Positions 63,120-64,000 of a stretch of DNA of 64,000 nucleotides are shown one piece after another. The stretch lies in assembly GCF_003313465.1 (NCBI RefSeq), contig NZ_KZ845663.1, forward strand, positions 419,911 through 483,910. The letters are read 5' to 3'. The notes below the pieces were generated by a model. That model did not search any database. It worked only from the letters and a program-made list of their open reading frames with translations, and was not told where the DNA came from. Within the stretch, counting starts at the first letter, position 1. Every line of letters starts with the position of its first letter. The position numbers and the translations under genes were made by a program. The stretch is from Thermoflavimicrobium daqui. GTDB taxonomy: Bacteria; Bacillota; Bacilli; Thermoactinomycetales; Thermoactinomycetaceae.

Positions 63120-64000
63120 TTACCCATCAATCAATGTTATTAATAAGCCTAACAGGATAGCTAAGATACCTATTCCTATAGTCCAAGCCCGCTTTTTACT
63201 ATATGATTTTACTATTTGATAATAATTTTGACCTTTTTCTATTTCTAGTAGAGTCCATTTTAATTCAAGAGCTATGTCCATTGCAGATGAGTATCGATCA
63301 CCTGGCTTTTTTTGCGTAGCTTTATCAATGATTTGATATAAACTCTTTGGCAGATTCGGATTAAATTTTCTGGGATCAGGTAACGGTTTTTCAATATGTT
63401 GATAAGCTATAATCACACTATTACCATTTTTAAAAGGAACTTCTCCTGTAACCATTTCATAAAGCATGATCCCAAAAGAATAAATATCTGAAGTAAAACT
63501 TAGTTTGGCACCGCTAGCCTGTTCAGGTGAAAAGTAATGAACTGTTCCAATTACTACATCCGTCTCTGTTAACTGGGTGCCTCCTTCAACAAACCGAGAA
63601 ATGCCGAAATCCGATACTTTTACATGTCCATCTAAAGTTATTAAAATGTTATGTGGCTTTATATCACGATGAATAATTCCGTGTTTATGAGCATAATCTA
63701 ATCCTTCACAAATTTGTATACCAATAGAAACGATCTCTCTTAATGATAATTTCTTCTTTTGAATCCAATCTTTTAAAGATACTCCCTCAATATATTCCAT
63801 TACCATGTAATATAAATCATCATCACGTCCTGCATCAAACACATTCACTATATTGGGATGAGAAAATCTCCCGACCAATTTTGCTTCACGTATAAAACGA
63901 TAGATAAGTTCTTGATTTTGCTTAAGCTGTTCTGACATCATTTTAACTGCCACATAACGGTCAAGTACGATATCTTTTGCTTTATATACGCGAGACATCC
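63120..64000 (-). CDS. Membrane-anchored Ser/Thr kinase, N-terminus cut by window edge
   Basis: About 293 residues are visible and the frame is open at the right edge; the Gly loop is entered at MSRVYKAKD, so only some 20 residues are missing. Motifs: VAVKMM, HRDIKPHNIL, DFGISRFV, and the activation loop ETDVVIGTVHYFSPEQASG. One membrane helix ends the protein (TIGIGILAILLGLLITLI) with no extracellular domain. It closely resembles the kinase at 33999-35153 but has a shorter linker, so the two look like paralogues. Confidence 0.9.
   Translation of the reverse strand, partial: MSRVYKAKDIVLDRYVAVKMMSEQLKQNQELIYRFIREAKLVGRFSHPNIVNVFDAGRDDDLYYMVMEYIEGVSLKDWIQKKKLSLREIVSIGIQICEGLDYAHKHGIIHRDIKPHNILITLDGHVKVSDFGISRFVEGGTQLTETDVVIGTVHYFSPEQASGAKLSFTSDIYSFGIMLYEMVTGEVPFKNGNSVIIAYQHIEKPLPDPRKFNPNLPKSLYQIIDKATQKKPGDRYSSAMDIALELKWTLLEIEKGQNYYQIVKSYSKKRAWTIGIGILAILLGLLITLIDG

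Overview
The window is AT-rich DNA from an endospore-forming member of the Bacillales. The sporulation genes (ytrH, ytrI, spoVR, a sporulenol-type cyclase, YheC/YheD spore-coat-associated ATP-grasp proteins), the Bacillus-like dnaE/ytrH/ytrI/ytpI/ytoI/ytkL neighbourhood, and the M-box and S-box riboswitches all fit. The family may be Thermoactinomycetaceae, or Paenibacillus-like, because WIAG-tail repeat proteins are familiar there; that level is only a guess. I see no rRNA, tRNA, CRISPR array or intact insertion sequence.

Layout. 1-7.8 kb: dnaE (C-terminus off the left edge), ytrH-ytrI, an unknown 67-residue protein, ytpI, ytoI and ytkL. 7.8-14.1 kb: a MITE-like element, yheA, then a tight + strand operon of four ATP-grasp genes in long-short-long-short order plus a GNAT acetyltransferase. 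14.2-19.1 kb: an exported NlpC/P60 hydrolase and a 1305-residue WIAG-tail protein built from about 10-residue repeats, with a recent internal duplication. 19.1-24.6 kb: helD, spoVR and mgtE behind an M-box. 24.7-28.2 kb: a probable germination-gene remnant and the kynA-kynU-kynB operon, which runs from tryptophan to anthranilate. 28.9-33.7 kb: degV, a UvrD-type helicase with a RelE/ParE-like N-terminus, and a stand-alone reverse transcriptase. 34-42 kb: a Ser/Thr kinase, an OmpR-type two-component system facing an ABC exporter with a DUF4097-like lipoprotein, and a dicarboxylate/amino acid symporter. 42.7-50.9 kb: an erythromycin-esterase-family protein and a three-gene helicase / AddB-like protein / helicase operon. 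51.2-58.1 kb: methionine salvage (mtnE, mtnWXBD, mtnK) with two SAM riboswitches and a decayed sugar-ABC permease. 58.2-64 kb: a DUF2512-like protein, the squalene/sporulenol cyclase, a YdcZ-type transporter with a small membrane protein, deoD, pnuC and a second Ser/Thr kinase cut by the right edge.

How it fits together. Most of the window is housekeeping, sporulation and metabolism. The best candidates for undescribed biology are: (i) the helicase / AddB-like / helicase operon at 44.3-50.9 kb, which looks like a compact AddAB-like DNA-processing machine or defence system; (ii) the reverse transcriptase near a toxin-fold/helicase fusion at 29.8-33.7 kb; (iii) the duplicated yheD-yheC pair with its acetyltransferase, preceded by a sigma-K-like promoter, next to a cell-wall hydrolase and the giant repeat protein; and (iv) a family of short intergenic elements with terminal inverted repeats and flanking direct repeats. 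All functional links are inferred from sequence and context.
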